DNA of 64,000 nt from Candidatus Amulumruptor caecigallinarius (GCA_023665605.1 JAMPDP010000004.1:36347-100346); one strand, 5' to 3'. Positions 26,588-35,404 are shown, numbered from the stretch's first letter. Program-made: numbers and translations. The notes: generated by a model from the sequence alone, not told the origin.

Positions 26588-26780
26588 GAAGTGATTTAAA
26601 CTTTTTTCAAATGCAAGATTTATTAAGATTTTGAGCAGATTTCAACTCTTGAAGAAGGAGTGATGCGGGCATCACGACTGATGAAAGAGGTGGAAGATGC
26701 CAAAATATTAATGAATATTGCTTTTGAAGAAAACAACTTTAAACACTTCTTGAGTTTTCGCAAAAAGTTTAAATCACTTC
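26588..26780 (+). mobile_element. 193-bp MITE-like element, copy 1
   Basis: Bounded by GAAGTGATTTAAACTTTTT and its inverted complement AAAAAGTTTAAATCACTTC, with a 3-bp direct repeat ATA on both sides (26585-26587 and 26781-26783). It is the inverted copy of 63637-63829, with only about two differences over 193 bp. A frame is open from 26627 to the right end (EGVMRASRLMKEVEDAKIL...), too short for a transposase. The element occupies most of the gap between the SLC45 gene and the DUF488 gene. Confidence 0.85.
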
Positions 26781-26824
26781 ATAAAACCCCGGGTGCCAAA
26801 CCAGGCATCCGGGGTTATTCATTC

Positions 26825-27199
26825 TCATGCACCGGGCTGTTTATCAAGCTGCCGCCGGAGCCACTCCGCCAACACCTCCGCATTATTATGCACCGTGTCA
26901 CGCGACGAATACAGCAACGTCACCGCCGCATGACGTGCCACTTCATCGGCAAGAGCCTTCGCAGTGGCATTGCCGTCAAGCTCCGCAGTGTAGCGTCGCT
27001 CAAACTCCTCCCAGCGGCTGTCAGGGTCGGCATGAAGCCACTCGCGCAGCTCCGTCGACGGAGCCACCTCCTTGGCCCACAGGTCATAATGAAACTTCTC
27101 CTTCGACTCCCCGCGCGGCCACAGTCGGTCCACGAAGACACGGAATCCCTCAGTACCCGACGGATCCGCATATACTCTCTCAATCGAAATCTTGGTCAT
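26825..27199 (-). CDS. DUF488 family protein
   Basis: About 124 residues with the DUF488 hallmark RVYADPSGTEGFRVFVDRLWPRG, then LWAKEVAPSTELREWLHADP, RRYTAELDG, and VTLLYSSRDTVHNNAEVLAEWL. The family is cytoplasmic and of unknown function; the conserved Arg-Leu-Trp-Pro-Arg-Gly and the Ser/Arg strand near the C-terminus suggest an uncharacterised enzyme. The ATG at 27199 (MTKISIERVY) is chosen because the conserved domain starts at once; an upstream start adds only four residues. Confidence 0.88.
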   Translation of the reverse strand: MTKISIERVYADPSGTEGFRVFVDRLWPRGESKEKFHYDLWAKEVAPSTELREWLHADPDSRWEEFERRYTAELDGNATAKALADEVARHAAVTLLYSSRDTVHNNAEVLAEWLRRQLDKQPGA

Positions 27200-27274
27200 A
27201 ATAATAAGCACTTTACACTTTCAGTACAAAGATGGCAGGCACTTTGTTGCAAACCCTCCTAAAGAAACCATGTT

Positions 27275-27640
27275 GCGGGTGTTGCAAAACCTTCAGCTTG
27301 CCTCGGATGCGCCGTGGTGCATCCGAGGCAACAATCTGTAAATCAGCGGATGCACCACGGTGCATCCCTACAAATTGACGGAAATTACCTGTTTTGCAAC
27401 ACCCTCAAAACCTCCGAAAGCGCGTCCGCAGAACGCGATTTATCGTAGCCCCGGAAGCCGAAGCGACAGCGCAGGCATCCGGGGTTAAAAGCACCATATC
27501 AAAATATGGATGTTGCCGAACCTCCGAAAGCGCGTCCGCAGGACGCCGATTTATCGTAGCCCCGGAAGCCGGAGCAACAGCGCAGGCATCCGGGGTTACA
27601 AGCACCATATCAAAATGGCGTCCGCAGGACGCCGATTTAC
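27275..27640. repeat. Inverted-end element followed by mosaic palindromic repeats
   Basis: Positions 27278-27405 form an element with ends GGGTGTTGCAAAACC and CTGTTTTGCAACACCC. Inside is the hairpin CCTCGGATG...CATCCGAGG, then GGATGCACCACGGTGCATCC. Two CCCCGGAAGCC...GGCATCCGGGG modules and three GCGTCCGCA-type hairpins follow up to 27640 (one degenerate, GCGTCCGCAGAACGC). This accounts for the 466-bp gap between DUF488 and the phosphatase gene. Confidence 0.85.
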
Positions 27641-27665
27641 AACCCAAAAACGGCAACAGCGGGCA

Positions 27666-28184
27666 TCAAGGCGTCAGCTGGCGATACAGATTACGGCAAC
27701 CGTTCTCCAGAAGGTCAAGCACAAGCTCAAAACCCTCCGCACCCTCATAATATGGGTCAGGGATACTGTCGGCACGCAGAGCCATATCCACAAACGCTGC
27801 CATCGGTACTATCTTCTCCTGCGCCTCAACAGTCGGTGCAAGCTCCCGCAGGTCAGCAATGTTAGAGTCATCCATACCGATGATAAGGTCAAAGTCATCA
27901 AAGTCCGACTCACGCACCTGTCGACAGCGGTGCGTCAACTCCAGACCGCGCCGCTGTGCGTGAACTCGCATCCGCTTGTCCGGCAACTGACCCTCGTGCC
28001 AGCCACCCGTACCGGCAGAGTCTATCACCCATCGGCGTTCATCTCCCGCCTCCTCGACTATGGCGCGCATCACGCCCTCTGCGGCCGGCGACCGGCAGAT
28101 GTTGCCGAGGCACACGAACAGCACCTTCACGCGCGGTTCTTCGCGCAGAGGCCCTGTCACGGCGGTATAGTCCTTGCGTGTCAT
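27666..28184 (-). CDS. Low-molecular-weight protein-tyrosine phosphatase
   Basis: A 172-residue LMW-PTP. The phosphate-binding loop C-x5-R-S reads VLFVCLGNICRSPAAEG near residue 23, and the general-acid aspartate motif DPYY occurs in SIPDPYYEGAEGF. GTGGWHEGQLPDKRM is the usual second conserved block. Roles in Bacteroidetes range from capsule regulation to small-molecule dephosphorylation; none can be fixed here. The start lies 2 bp after the upstream nitroreductase stop, so the two are co-transcribed. The first ~17 residues before the strand VKVLFVCLGN are unusual and a later start is possible, though no ATG is available. Confidence 0.92.
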   Translation of the reverse strand: MTRKDYTAVTGPLREEPRVKVLFVCLGNICRSPAAEGVMRAIVEEAGDERRWVIDSAGTGGWHEGQLPDKRMRVHAQRRGLELTHRCRQVRESDFDDFDLIIGMDDSNIADLRELAPTVEAQEKIVPMAAFVDMALRADSIPDPYYEGAEGFELVLDLLENGCRNLYRQLTP

Positions 28185-28186
28185 GG

Positions 28187-28939
28187 TCAGTGCTGTACGT
28201 CAAAGCCCCTGCGGCGGAGAGCATCAAGCATCCGGTAACCCATCGCCTCACGATAGTATCCGAGGATGTGGTCACACCAATCATTCTCAGTGGTAGTACC
28301 CCCGGCGCGCGTGGCGTTATAGGTCTTGATCTGTGAGTCATACTCCTCAAGCAGTGGCAGCAGCCGCTCGTCGTCCGTGTAACGCTCAGGCTGCACCACG
28401 CACTCCATCGGCTGCTTGGGCTTCAGGTCGGGCTTCTCGCGCGGCACACCGATGGCCAAACCGCACACCACCATCACACCCTGCGGCAGCCCCAACACCT
28501 TGGAAATCTCCTCCGGGGCCGCTGTACGCGCATACCCGATAGGGCAGGTTCCCAGGCCCAGCGACTCCGCAGCTGTCACTGCACTCATCATCGCCAGTGA
28601 CGCATCAATGGTGGCCACTATCACGCCATCCACAGTGTGCCCGAAATCCGGCACATCAAGCCCCTTCCGATCCGCAAGAATGCCTATCTTGTGATAGTCC
28701 GCACAAAACACCATGAAGTGCGAGCAAGTCTTCACCTGCTTCTGACCCAACAAGGCCTCTATCCGCAGCTTCGTATCCTGGTCGGTGACATCAATCACCG
28801 AAAACTGCTGACCGTTATACGATGTAGGGGTATTGCGGATCGCCTCATAGATGAACCGCATATCATCATCGCTCACGCTTTCCCGCTCATAGCGGCGCAC
28901 GCACCGGCGCTCCAACAAAGTCTCTTTAACGCTTTTCAT
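28187..28939 (-). CDS. Nitroreductase family flavoprotein
   Basis: About 250 residues of the NADPH-dependent FMN nitroreductase fold (NfsA/FRP-like). Visible are ERRCVRRYERESVSDDDM, RNTPTSYNGQQFSVIDV (FMN contacts), AAESLGLGTCPIGYARTA, and VVCGLAIGVPREKPDLKPKQP. The enzyme would reduce nitroaromatics, quinones or flavins in the cytoplasm. The ATG at 28939 (MKSVKETLLERR) is preferred over one six codons upstream because family members begin with this helix. It is followed directly by the LMW-PTP gene. Confidence 0.9.
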   Translation of the reverse strand: MKSVKETLLERRCVRRYERESVSDDDMRFIYEAIRNTPTSYNGQQFSVIDVTDQDTKLRIEALLGQKQVKTCSHFMVFCADYHKIGILADRKGLDVPDFGHTVDGVIVATIDASLAMMSAVTAAESLGLGTCPIGYARTAAPEEISKVLGLPQGVMVVCGLAIGVPREKPDLKPKQPMECVVQPERYTDDERLLPLLEEYDSQIKTYNATRAGGTTTENDWCDHILGYYREAMGYRMLDALRRRGFDVQH

Positions 28940-29030
28940 ACTGCTTGACTGTGACACAAAATAACAGTGTTTCAGGCAGACGCCCCTGCGCTGCCCTCTC
29001 TTGTCACAACGCCATCCGTCCCCCCAAGGT

Positions 29031-30362
29031 TCACCCCCCGAAGTTGTCGTAGTGGATGTCCTTGGGGTCTACACCCAACGAGTCAAGCATTTGGTTGACA
29101 GCCGCGCTCATCGGGCCCGGTCCGCACATGTAATACTCTATATCCTCCGGATCATCCTTATCCTTCAGGTAAGTGTTGTAGATCACCTGGTGCACAAACC
29201 CCGGCGTGTATTTCACCCCCGCTGCATCTGCCGCAGGGTCCGGACGGTCAAGAGCCAGGTGGAACTTGAAGTTCGGAAAGTCCTTTTCCAGTTGCAGGAA
29301 GTCCTCCAGATAGAACACCTCATTCAGGGCCCTCGCTCCGTAGAAGTAGTTCATCACGCGGTCAGTAGTGCCCAGCGTGCGCAGCATATACATAATCTGC
29401 GCCCTCAGAGGTGCCATACCCGCGCCACCACCTATCCACATCATCTCCCTCTTGGAGTCAAAGATAGGATGGAAGTCGCCGTAAGGACCGCTGATCAGCA
29501 CTTTGTCACCCGGCTTGAGCGTAAAGATATAGCTCGACGCTATCCCCGGCGGTACATCCTGAAAACCCGTCTGCGGCTTCGGCTTCATAGGCGGCGTCGC
29601 TATACGCACAGTGAGCATCACACGGTCCCCCTCCGCAGGATAGTTGGCCATGGAGTAAGCTCGCACAGTAGCCTCTCGGTTCTCCGCGGCCAGTCCGAAC
29701 AACCCGAACTTCTCCCATGACGGCAGATACTCCTCCCCTATCGAAGCCTTGTCAATATCCCGATCATAGAGCATCGTGTATTCCGGGATGCGGATCTGTA
29801 TGTATGAGCCGGGGATGAAGTCCAGATGCTCTCCCTCGGGGAGGGTAACGATAAACTCTTTGATGAACGTAGCCACATTCTTGTTGGACAGCACCGTACA
29901 CTCCCATTCCTTCACCGCAAGTACCGATGCAGGAACGCTGATGGCCATATCCTCGCGCACTTTCACCTGACACGCCAGTCGCCAATGCTCTTTCACCTCA
30001 CGGCGGCTCAGATGCACGGTCTCGGTGGGCAGCACATCGCCTCCACCCTCGGTCACCTGCACGCGACACTGACCGCAGCTCCCCTTGCCACCGCATGCGC
30101 TGGGCAGAAACACACCCTCAGTGGCCAGAGATGACAGCAGCGAACCGCCCGCAGGAGCCTTCACCGGAGTGTCCCCGTTGATGGTCACGGTGACATCGCC
30201 GGTCTTCACCAGAAACCGCTTGGCAAGCAGAAGCACCGCCACGAGCACCAGCGTGACGACCAGAAATATCAGTGTGGCTGTCACCACGGTGAGAGTAGCG
30301 GCCGCAAGTGTTATCGTTGAGCTGATCAGCGCGGCGGCTGTCATTATAGCAGTAGTTATCAT
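29031..30362 (-). CDS. nqrF: Na+-translocating NADH:quinone reductase subunit F
   Basis: A 443-residue NADH-oxidising subunit. An N-terminal membrane anchor (about residues 5-48) precedes a 2Fe-2S ferredoxin domain with PSACGGKGSCGQC and the distal Cys in WRLACQ. The FAD-binding domain shows VRAYSMANYP, and the NADH domain shows WIGGGAGMAPLRAQI and YYMCGPGPM. The anchor is preceded by an unusually long Ala/Thr-rich stretch, making it about 30 residues longer than typical. It is the last gene of the nqrABCDEF operon and lies 7 bp after nqrE. Confidence 0.96.
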   Translation of the reverse strand: MITTAIMTAAALISSTITLAAATLTVVTATLIFLVVTLVLVAVLLLAKRFLVKTGDVTVTINGDTPVKAPAGGSLLSSLATEGVFLPSACGGKGSCGQCRVQVTEGGGDVLPTETVHLSRREVKEHWRLACQVKVREDMAISVPASVLAVKEWECTVLSNKNVATFIKEFIVTLPEGEHLDFIPGSYIQIRIPEYTMLYDRDIDKASIGEEYLPSWEKFGLFGLAAENREATVRAYSMANYPAEGDRVMLTVRIATPPMKPKPQTGFQDVPPGIASSYIFTLKPGDKVLISGPYGDFHPIFDSKREMMWIGGGAGMAPLRAQIMYMLRTLGTTDRVMNYFYGARALNEVFYLEDFLQLEKDFPNFKFHLALDRPDPAADAAGVKYTPGFVHQVIYNTYLKDKDDPEDIEYYMCGPGPMSAAVNQMLDSLGVDPKDIHYDNFGG

Positions 30363-30369
30363 GGCTGTA

Positions 30370-30987
30370 TCAGAGCTTTATGCCGAGGAAACTCATGAAG
30401 GCTATGCCCATCAGGGCGGTGACTATGAAGGTGATGCCAACGCCCCGCAGTGCGCCGGGGATGGCGGAATACGTCGCAAGACGCTCTCGGATGGCAGCTA
30501 CCGCCACTATGGCCAGCAGCCAGCCTATGCCCCAGCCCGCGCCCGCACACGCCGCAGTCCACACCGTTGGGAAGTCGCGCTGCTGCATGAACAGAGACCC
30601 GCCGAGGATGGCGCAGTTCACAGCTATCAGCGGCAGGAAGATGCCTAACTGCGAGTAGAGCGACGGAGAATACTTCTCCACAACCATCTCCACAAGCTGC
30701 GTCATCGACGCTATCACAGCTATGAACATAATCAGCGACAGGAAGCTCAGGTCCACATCAGCATACTCCGGACCGAGCCACGACAGCGCTCCCGCACGGA
30801 GCACGTAGTTCTCCAGAAGCCAGTTCACCGGCAGCGAGATAATCAGCATGAAGGTGACAGCGGCACCAAGGCCCAGAGCGGTCTTTACGTTCTTGCTCAC
30901 GGCGATAAACGAGCACATGCCCAGAAAGTAGGCAAACACCATGTTGTCTACGAAGATCGACCGGAGAAATATGTTGAAATTTTCCAT
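30370..30987 (-). CDS. nqrE: Na+-translocating NADH:quinone reductase subunit E
   Basis: A 205-residue integral membrane subunit with six predicted helices, starting MENFNIFLRSIFVDNMVFAY. The conserved Cys motifs FLGMCSFIAVSKN and AVNCAILGGSLFM are those that, with NqrD, bind the intramembrane 2Fe-2S cluster. It is homologous to RnfA; the context within a complete nqr set decides for Nqr. It is spaced 29 bp from nqrD. Confidence 0.96.
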   Translation of the reverse strand: MENFNIFLRSIFVDNMVFAYFLGMCSFIAVSKNVKTALGLGAAVTFMLIISLPVNWLLENYVLRAGALSWLGPEYADVDLSFLSLIMFIAVIASMTQLVEMVVEKYSPSLYSQLGIFLPLIAVNCAILGGSLFMQQRDFPTVWTAACAGAGWGIGWLLAIVAVAAIRERLATYSAIPGALRGVGITFIVTALMGIAFMSFLGIKL

Positions 30988-31016
30988 CGTGGAGTGTTGT
31001 CTGGTTGCTTTTGCGG

Positions 31017-31646
31017 TCAGTCGTTATCCTGGAGGTCTTTGTTGCGTGAGCGATGCACCCAGATGATGCACGCCACTACTATCAGTGCCATCGGTGGCAG
31101 TATCATCAGGCCGTTATTCACATAGCCGTGGTCATAACACCACTGCGGCACCACCTGCACACCAAGCAGCGTGCCGCTCCCGAGCAGCTCGCGGAAAAAA
31201 GCCACTATAATCAGTATGATGGCATACCCGATGCCGTTGCCGATACCGTCAAGCAGCGACGGCAACGGCTTGTTGGCCATAGCAAACGCCTCAAGACGCC
31301 CCATCAGTATGCAGTTGGTGATGATCAGTCCGATGAACACGCTCAGCTGCTTGCTCACATCATACACGTAAGCCTTCAGCACCTGGTCCACTATCACCAC
31401 AAGGGCCGCCACAACAACAAGCTGCACTATGATACGCACATTCACCGGGATGGTGGTACGAATCAGCGAGATGATGAAATTGCTGAACGCCAGCACCGCA
31501 ATCACCGAAAGCCCCATTACCATTGCGGGCTGCAGCTTGACGGTGACAGCAAGCACCGAGCAGATTCCGAGTATCTGCACGATGACGGGATTGTTGCGTG
31601 ACAGCGGATTGAATATTATCTGCCTTAACGGCGTTTTGTCGGCCAT
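31017..31646 (-). CDS. nqrD: Na+-translocating NADH:quinone reductase subunit D
   Basis: A 209-residue membrane protein with six predicted helices. The motifs NNPVIVQILGICSVLAVT and IITNCILMGRLEAFAM carry the conserved cysteines of the NqrD/NqrE intramembrane iron-sulfur site. It is homologous to RnfE. A charged C-terminus (WVHRSRNKDLQDND) probably faces the cytoplasm. It lies 82 bp after nqrC, the widest gap in the operon. Confidence 0.96.
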   Translation of the reverse strand: MADKTPLRQIIFNPLSRNNPVIVQILGICSVLAVTVKLQPAMVMGLSVIAVLAFSNFIISLIRTTIPVNVRIIVQLVVVAALVVIVDQVLKAYVYDVSKQLSVFIGLIITNCILMGRLEAFAMANKPLPSLLDGIGNGIGYAIILIIVAFFRELLGSGTLLGVQVVPQWCYDHGYVNNGLMILPPMALIVVACIIWVHRSRNKDLQDND

Positions 31647-31728
31647 GGCTCTGTCTTATGGTGTGTTCTGGTAGTTCTCTCTCTTTCGAGGTTAACTCTG
31701 TCTATATTAAGTAATCCGTAAAGGAGCG

Positions 31729-32448
31729 TCACTGCATCTCGGCTACGCGCCCTAAAAACGCCTGATACGGACTGATGCAGTTGTCTATCATCGCGCCAAC
31801 TCCCTTCGAGGTAATGGTGCCTCCCGAGATGCCGTCCACAGTATCCTCGCCGCCGGGGGCACTCTGGCCCTTCTTCACCACGGCCACCGGCTTGAACACC
31901 CCCTCCTTAAAGAGGTGCTTGCCGTCAAACTGGTCGCTGAACGCCGGCTTCTCTATCTCGGCACCGAGCCCCGGGGTCTCCCCCTGGTGCGCGAAGTAAG
32001 CGCCATAGATGGTGGTACCGTCGGCATCAACCGCCACATACCCCCAGATAGGGCCCCACAGGCCGTTGCCGCTCACCGGCAGTATATATTTCACTGCCCC
32101 GTCGGCTGTCTTGGCTTTATACACCGGCAGCAGACGGCTCTCGGCGGGTTCCTTGGCCTGCGCGGCCACATCCACCGTAAAGGCATCGGCGCCCGCCACG
32201 GTGTCACCCGCAGCAGTCACCACGGCTGACCCGGTGATGCACCGCTCAAAGAGGGGCGCCACCGCCTCTCCCTTCTCGGGGGTGACATGGAGCGACGCAA
32301 GTATCTGCTTCATCTTGTCAGCATCGGCATTTGCCTGCTGACGTCCGTGGAGCGTCATATAGGTCCATGACAGGGCTATTCCCACCACTGCCACCAAAAG
32401 GGTGATATACACCACCGTATAGACGCTGCTTTGCTTGTTGATACTCAT
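31729..32448 (-). CDS. nqrC: Na+-translocating NADH:quinone reductase subunit C
   Basis: A 239-residue subunit with one N-terminal membrane helix (VYTVVYITLLVAVVGIALSW) and a periplasmic FMN-binding domain. The covalent flavin site is the threonine in DGISGGTITSKGVG near residue 210, matching the D-x-x-S/T-G-x-T-x-T/S pattern used by ApbE flavin transferases. GLWGPIWGYVAVDADG is a second family block. The site has Gly where Ala is common (SGGT rather than SGAT). It lies 18 bp after nqrB. Confidence 0.95.
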   Translation of the reverse strand: MSINKQSSVYTVVYITLLVAVVGIALSWTYMTLHGRQQANADADKMKQILASLHVTPEKGEAVAPLFERCITGSAVVTAAGDTVAGADAFTVDVAAQAKEPAESRLLPVYKAKTADGAVKYILPVSGNGLWGPIWGYVAVDADGTTIYGAYFAHQGETPGLGAEIEKPAFSDQFDGKHLFKEGVFKPVAVVKKGQSAPGGEDTVDGISGGTITSKGVGAMIDNCISPYQAFLGRVAEMQ

Positions 32449-32466
32449 GGCAAGAAAGGCTCTGGT

Positions 32467-33690
32467 TCAGTTGGACGTTGTCAGGGTGGAGTCGGCGCGA
32501 CGGCGGCGACGGCGTATGTTCGAGGCCACCACGCAGTAGTCTATAAGCGGCGCGAAGGCGTTCATCAGCAGCACGGCGAGCATCGCTCCCTCGGGGTAGC
32601 CGTTGTTATAGGTACGTATCACTATGGCGATGGCTCCTATCAGGAAGCCGTAGATATATTTCCCTGCCGTCGTCCGCGCCGCCGTCACCGGGTCGGTGGC
32701 CATGAACACGGCCGCGAACGCAAAGCCCCCGTAACACAGCTGCTCCCACGGCGTCAGGAACGACACGGGATAAGTCGGCGTCGCAAAGTAGTGAGCCAGC
32801 CCGCTCACGGCCACTCCCCCCACGAACACCGAGAGGATTATCCTCCAGTCGGCGATGCCGCCAATCAGCAATATGGCAGCCCCTACGAGGATAAACAGCG
32901 TGGAGGTCTCGCCGAAGCTCCCCGAGATGAGCCCCAGGAAGGCATCCCACAAGCTCAACGGCTCTCCAAGGATATTGGTTAGCGTCAGGTCGCCCCCGGT
33001 ATGCGTGGCTATCTGACCAAGAGGCGTCGCTCCCGTAAACCCGTCGGCATACCCCACGGTGTGACCCACGCCCAATATAGGCTCAGTGGACACAAATGCC
33101 TTGTCGCCGCTCATCTGCGCCGGATACGCGAAGAACAGAAACGCGCGGGTCACAAGCGCCACATTAAATATATTGTAGCCCGTGCCTCCAAACACCTCCT
33201 TGGCAAATATCACCGAGAAGGCCGTCGCTACAGCTATCATCCAGCACGGGGTGTTAACCGGGCATATCAGCGGTATCAGGATGCCGGTCACCAGAAATCC
33301 CTCCTGAATCTCCTCTTTCTTGATTTGAGCCGATATGAACTCTATCCCAAGGCCAACCACATAAGCCGTGACAAGTTTCGGTAACACTGCAAGAAATCCG
33401 TAGAGCATCAGGCTCCAGAACGGAAACTCAGTGGCCCCGGACCCCAGCCAGTTCTGGTATCCGGCGTTATACATACCGAAGAGCAGACACGGCAACAACG
33501 CGCACACCACGGTGATCATCACTCGCTTGGAGTCTATCGCGTCATGCACATGCACGCCGGAGGTGGACACGGTATTCGGGGTGAACAGGAATGTGTCGAT
33601 ACCCTCAAACACCGAGTGGAGCGACGCAAACCTCCCTCCCTCGGAGAATGTGGGCCGCGCACGGTCCATCAGTTTCTTTAGCGGATTCAC
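32467..33690 (-). CDS. nqrB: Na+-translocating NADH:quinone reductase subunit B
   Basis: A 407-residue membrane subunit with about ten helices. The covalent FMN threonine lies in YADGFTGATPLGQIA, the SGAT-like site modified by ApbE. Other conserved blocks are FPFWSLMLYGFLAVLPK, GFLVTGILIPLICPVNTPCW and FAAVFMATDPVTAARTTAGK. It holds the riboflavin and part of the sodium path in the family. The C-terminus is Arg-rich (RRRRRRADST) and probably cytoplasmic. It lies 57 bp after nqrA. Confidence 0.96.
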   Translation of the reverse strand: MNPLKKLMDRARPTFSEGGRFASLHSVFEGIDTFLFTPNTVSTSGVHVHDAIDSKRVMITVVCALLPCLLFGMYNAGYQNWLGSGATEFPFWSLMLYGFLAVLPKLVTAYVVGLGIEFISAQIKKEEIQEGFLVTGILIPLICPVNTPCWMIAVATAFSVIFAKEVFGGTGYNIFNVALVTRAFLFFAYPAQMSGDKAFVSTEPILGVGHTVGYADGFTGATPLGQIATHTGGDLTLTNILGEPLSLWDAFLGLISGSFGETSTLFILVGAAILLIGGIADWRIILSVFVGGVAVSGLAHYFATPTYPVSFLTPWEQLCYGGFAFAAVFMATDPVTAARTTAGKYIYGFLIGAIAIVIRTYNNGYPEGAMLAVLLMNAFAPLIDYCVVASNIRRRRRRADSTLTTSN

Positions 33691-33747
33691 TTTGCTGTAT
33701 ATGTGGTGAATATCTGTTTCTGTGATGTTTCTTTTACCTCTATCCGG

Positions 33748-35076
33748 TTACGCTTCGCTGCGCATATAGTCAAGCCCCTCGCGCACTATCCGCTGCAGCT
33801 CAAGTTTCGACGGGTCGGCCCATTCGGCCAGTGCAAAGTCGTCAGGTGTCACCTCATAGATGCCCAACGCCTCCATTCGCTCTATGTCGCGCCCCAGGAT
33901 GGCTTTCACAAGCGGCTCGGTCATGATGTCCATCGGCACCATCTTGTCATACACACCGCTCATTATCATCGCGCGACGACCACCGTGCAGCAACGCATCG
34001 GCCGAGAGCTTACGCCCGGGCATGAACCCGGCGGGAAACGTCCGGCTGAGGCTCATCTTGGAAGGCGACAGCGATGCCCAGCCCATGAACTCTACGCGGT
34101 CATCACCCTCGGCTATCACAGTCACCTGACGGTAAGGGTAGTGCAGAAACCCGGACGCGGTCTCGCGGAACCCGGTCAACACGTTGCCCGCTATGTAACG
34201 CTTGTGGCTACCGTCATCCTTCACTCTCCCGGCAAGCAGTGTCGTCAGGTCAGCCCCGACCACACTCTTCACTGTCCCCGGGCGCGAAAGCTCCGGGCCG
34301 GCAAGGGTCACCGTGGTGCTGAAGTTAGGCTTACCCGTCAATGCGAGGATGCCGATCTTCCCCAAGGTCACTATGTCAAGCAACCACACCGTCTCCCCTT
34401 TGTTTACGGGCGCGATATGGTTGGCCTGCACGCTCGCCAACCCTACGGGGTGAGGCCCGGTGAAGCACACGGTCTGCGCGTCCTTAATGGCCGGGAACGG
34501 CTGTCCCTTGCGCACGCCTATATATATATTGCCCGTGGTAAACCGCCGCAACAGGCTTACACCCGCCTCCAGATGATGCGGGTTGAGCTCTGCGGCAATG
34601 TCACCGGCAAGTGGCGCCGAGTCAATAGCAGTGACGAAGATGTCGCGAGGAGCCACAGTCAGCTCAGGCACTATGCCATACGGCAACTGCCTCATCCAAG
34701 CCCACAGGCCACTCGTGGCAAGTGCTTGGGCAGCCGCTTCCGCAGTGCTCCCCACGGCGTAGCTGTCAGTGTCTGCGCTGCCGTCGGGTGTCACCACCAC
34801 GCGCTCTATCTTCCGACGCGACCCTCTCACTATCGCTTTCACGCGACCGGCAACGGGACTGGTCAGGCACACCGAGGGCTGCAGCTTGTCAAACAGCAGC
34901 GGAGAGCCCACATTCACCCGGTCCCCCTCGCGCACTGCGGCCTTGGGGGTAAATCCGGGAAAGTCATCAGGGCATATCGCAACTTCCGTGGGGGCCGGCG
35001 CGACGCTCTCCGCCGTTGGCGCGGCTCCTTTCAGCGGCAAGTCAAAGCCGCGTCTGAGCTTGATACAGCTGCTCAT
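33748..35076 (-). CDS. nqrA: Na+-translocating NADH:quinone reductase subunit A
   Basis: A 442-residue peripheral subunit on the cytoplasmic face, first gene of the nqr operon. The N-terminus MSSCIKLRRGFDLPLKGAA and the blocks VREGDRVNVGSPLLFDKLQP and GPHPVGLASVQANHIAPVN are characteristic of NqrA, which is related to RnfC without its iron-sulfur clusters. Length is normal (about 450). The TAAATTTG promoter box lies 84 bp upstream. No other promoter is obvious inside the operon. Confidence 0.95.
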   Translation of the reverse strand: MSSCIKLRRGFDLPLKGAAPTAESVAPAPTEVAICPDDFPGFTPKAAVREGDRVNVGSPLLFDKLQPSVCLTSPVAGRVKAIVRGSRRKIERVVVTPDGSADTDSYAVGSTAEAAAQALATSGLWAWMRQLPYGIVPELTVAPRDIFVTAIDSAPLAGDIAAELNPHHLEAGVSLLRRFTTGNIYIGVRKGQPFPAIKDAQTVCFTGPHPVGLASVQANHIAPVNKGETVWLLDIVTLGKIGILALTGKPNFSTTVTLAGPELSRPGTVKSVVGADLTTLLAGRVKDDGSHKRYIAGNVLTGFRETASGFLHYPYRQVTVIAEGDDRVEFMGWASLSPSKMSLSRTFPAGFMPGRKLSADALLHGGRRAMIMSGVYDKMVPMDIMTEPLVKAILGRDIERMEALGIYEVTPDDFALAEWADPSKLELQRIVREGLDYMRSEA

Positions 35077-35160
35077 CTGTACGTGGTTATGTCAGGGGAT
35101 TGGTGTTTGTCTGGTTCAGATTTTGCCGGCGAGAGTAGCCCCGCCCGGCGCAGGCACCTG

Positions 35161-35168
35161 CAAATTTA
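35161..35168 (-). promoter_or_regulatory. Predicted -7 promoter box of the nqr operon
   Basis: TAAATTTG on the minus strand, 84 bp upstream of nqrA. It is flanked by a C-rich, AAAA-punctuated stretch (35170-35260) with no visible gene. Confidence 0.5.
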
Positions 35169-35270
35169 CTAAATTTCCCCAAACTTCCACCCCAAAAACA
35201 CCTTCACCCCAAAAATCCCCTCCAAAAAAATCCCTCCCCAAAACCTCCCCAAAACGCTCCTAAGGAGCGT

Positions 35271-35383
35271 CCGCAGGACGCAGATTTACCCGTAGCCCCG
35301 GAAGCCGGAGCGTTAGCGCAGGCATCCGGGGTTACTTGCGGTACATCAAAGGGCGTCCGCAGGACGCCGATTTACAACATCAC
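35271..35383. repeat. Mosaic palindromic intergenic repeat
   Basis: Carries GCGTCCGCAGGACGC at 35277-35291, a CCCCGGAAGCC...GGCATCCGGGG module, and a second GCGTCCGCAGGACGC ending in CCGATTTACAACATCACC. It lies between nqrA and the BASS transporter gene. Confidence 0.85.
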
Positions 35384-35404
35384 CAGCGGTACCTCTACCG
35401 TCCC

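Noticed and set aside
27394..28238. Plus-strand frames over the repeats and LMW-PTP
   Set aside because: They run through repeat DNA and antisense to a clear phosphatase gene; composition is Arg/Ser/His-rich without motif.
33703..35172. Long plus-strand open frame opposite nqrA
   Set aside because: It is the antisense shadow of nqrA in GC-rich DNA; the product is His/Arg-rich with no recognisable domain, while nqrA is unmistakable.
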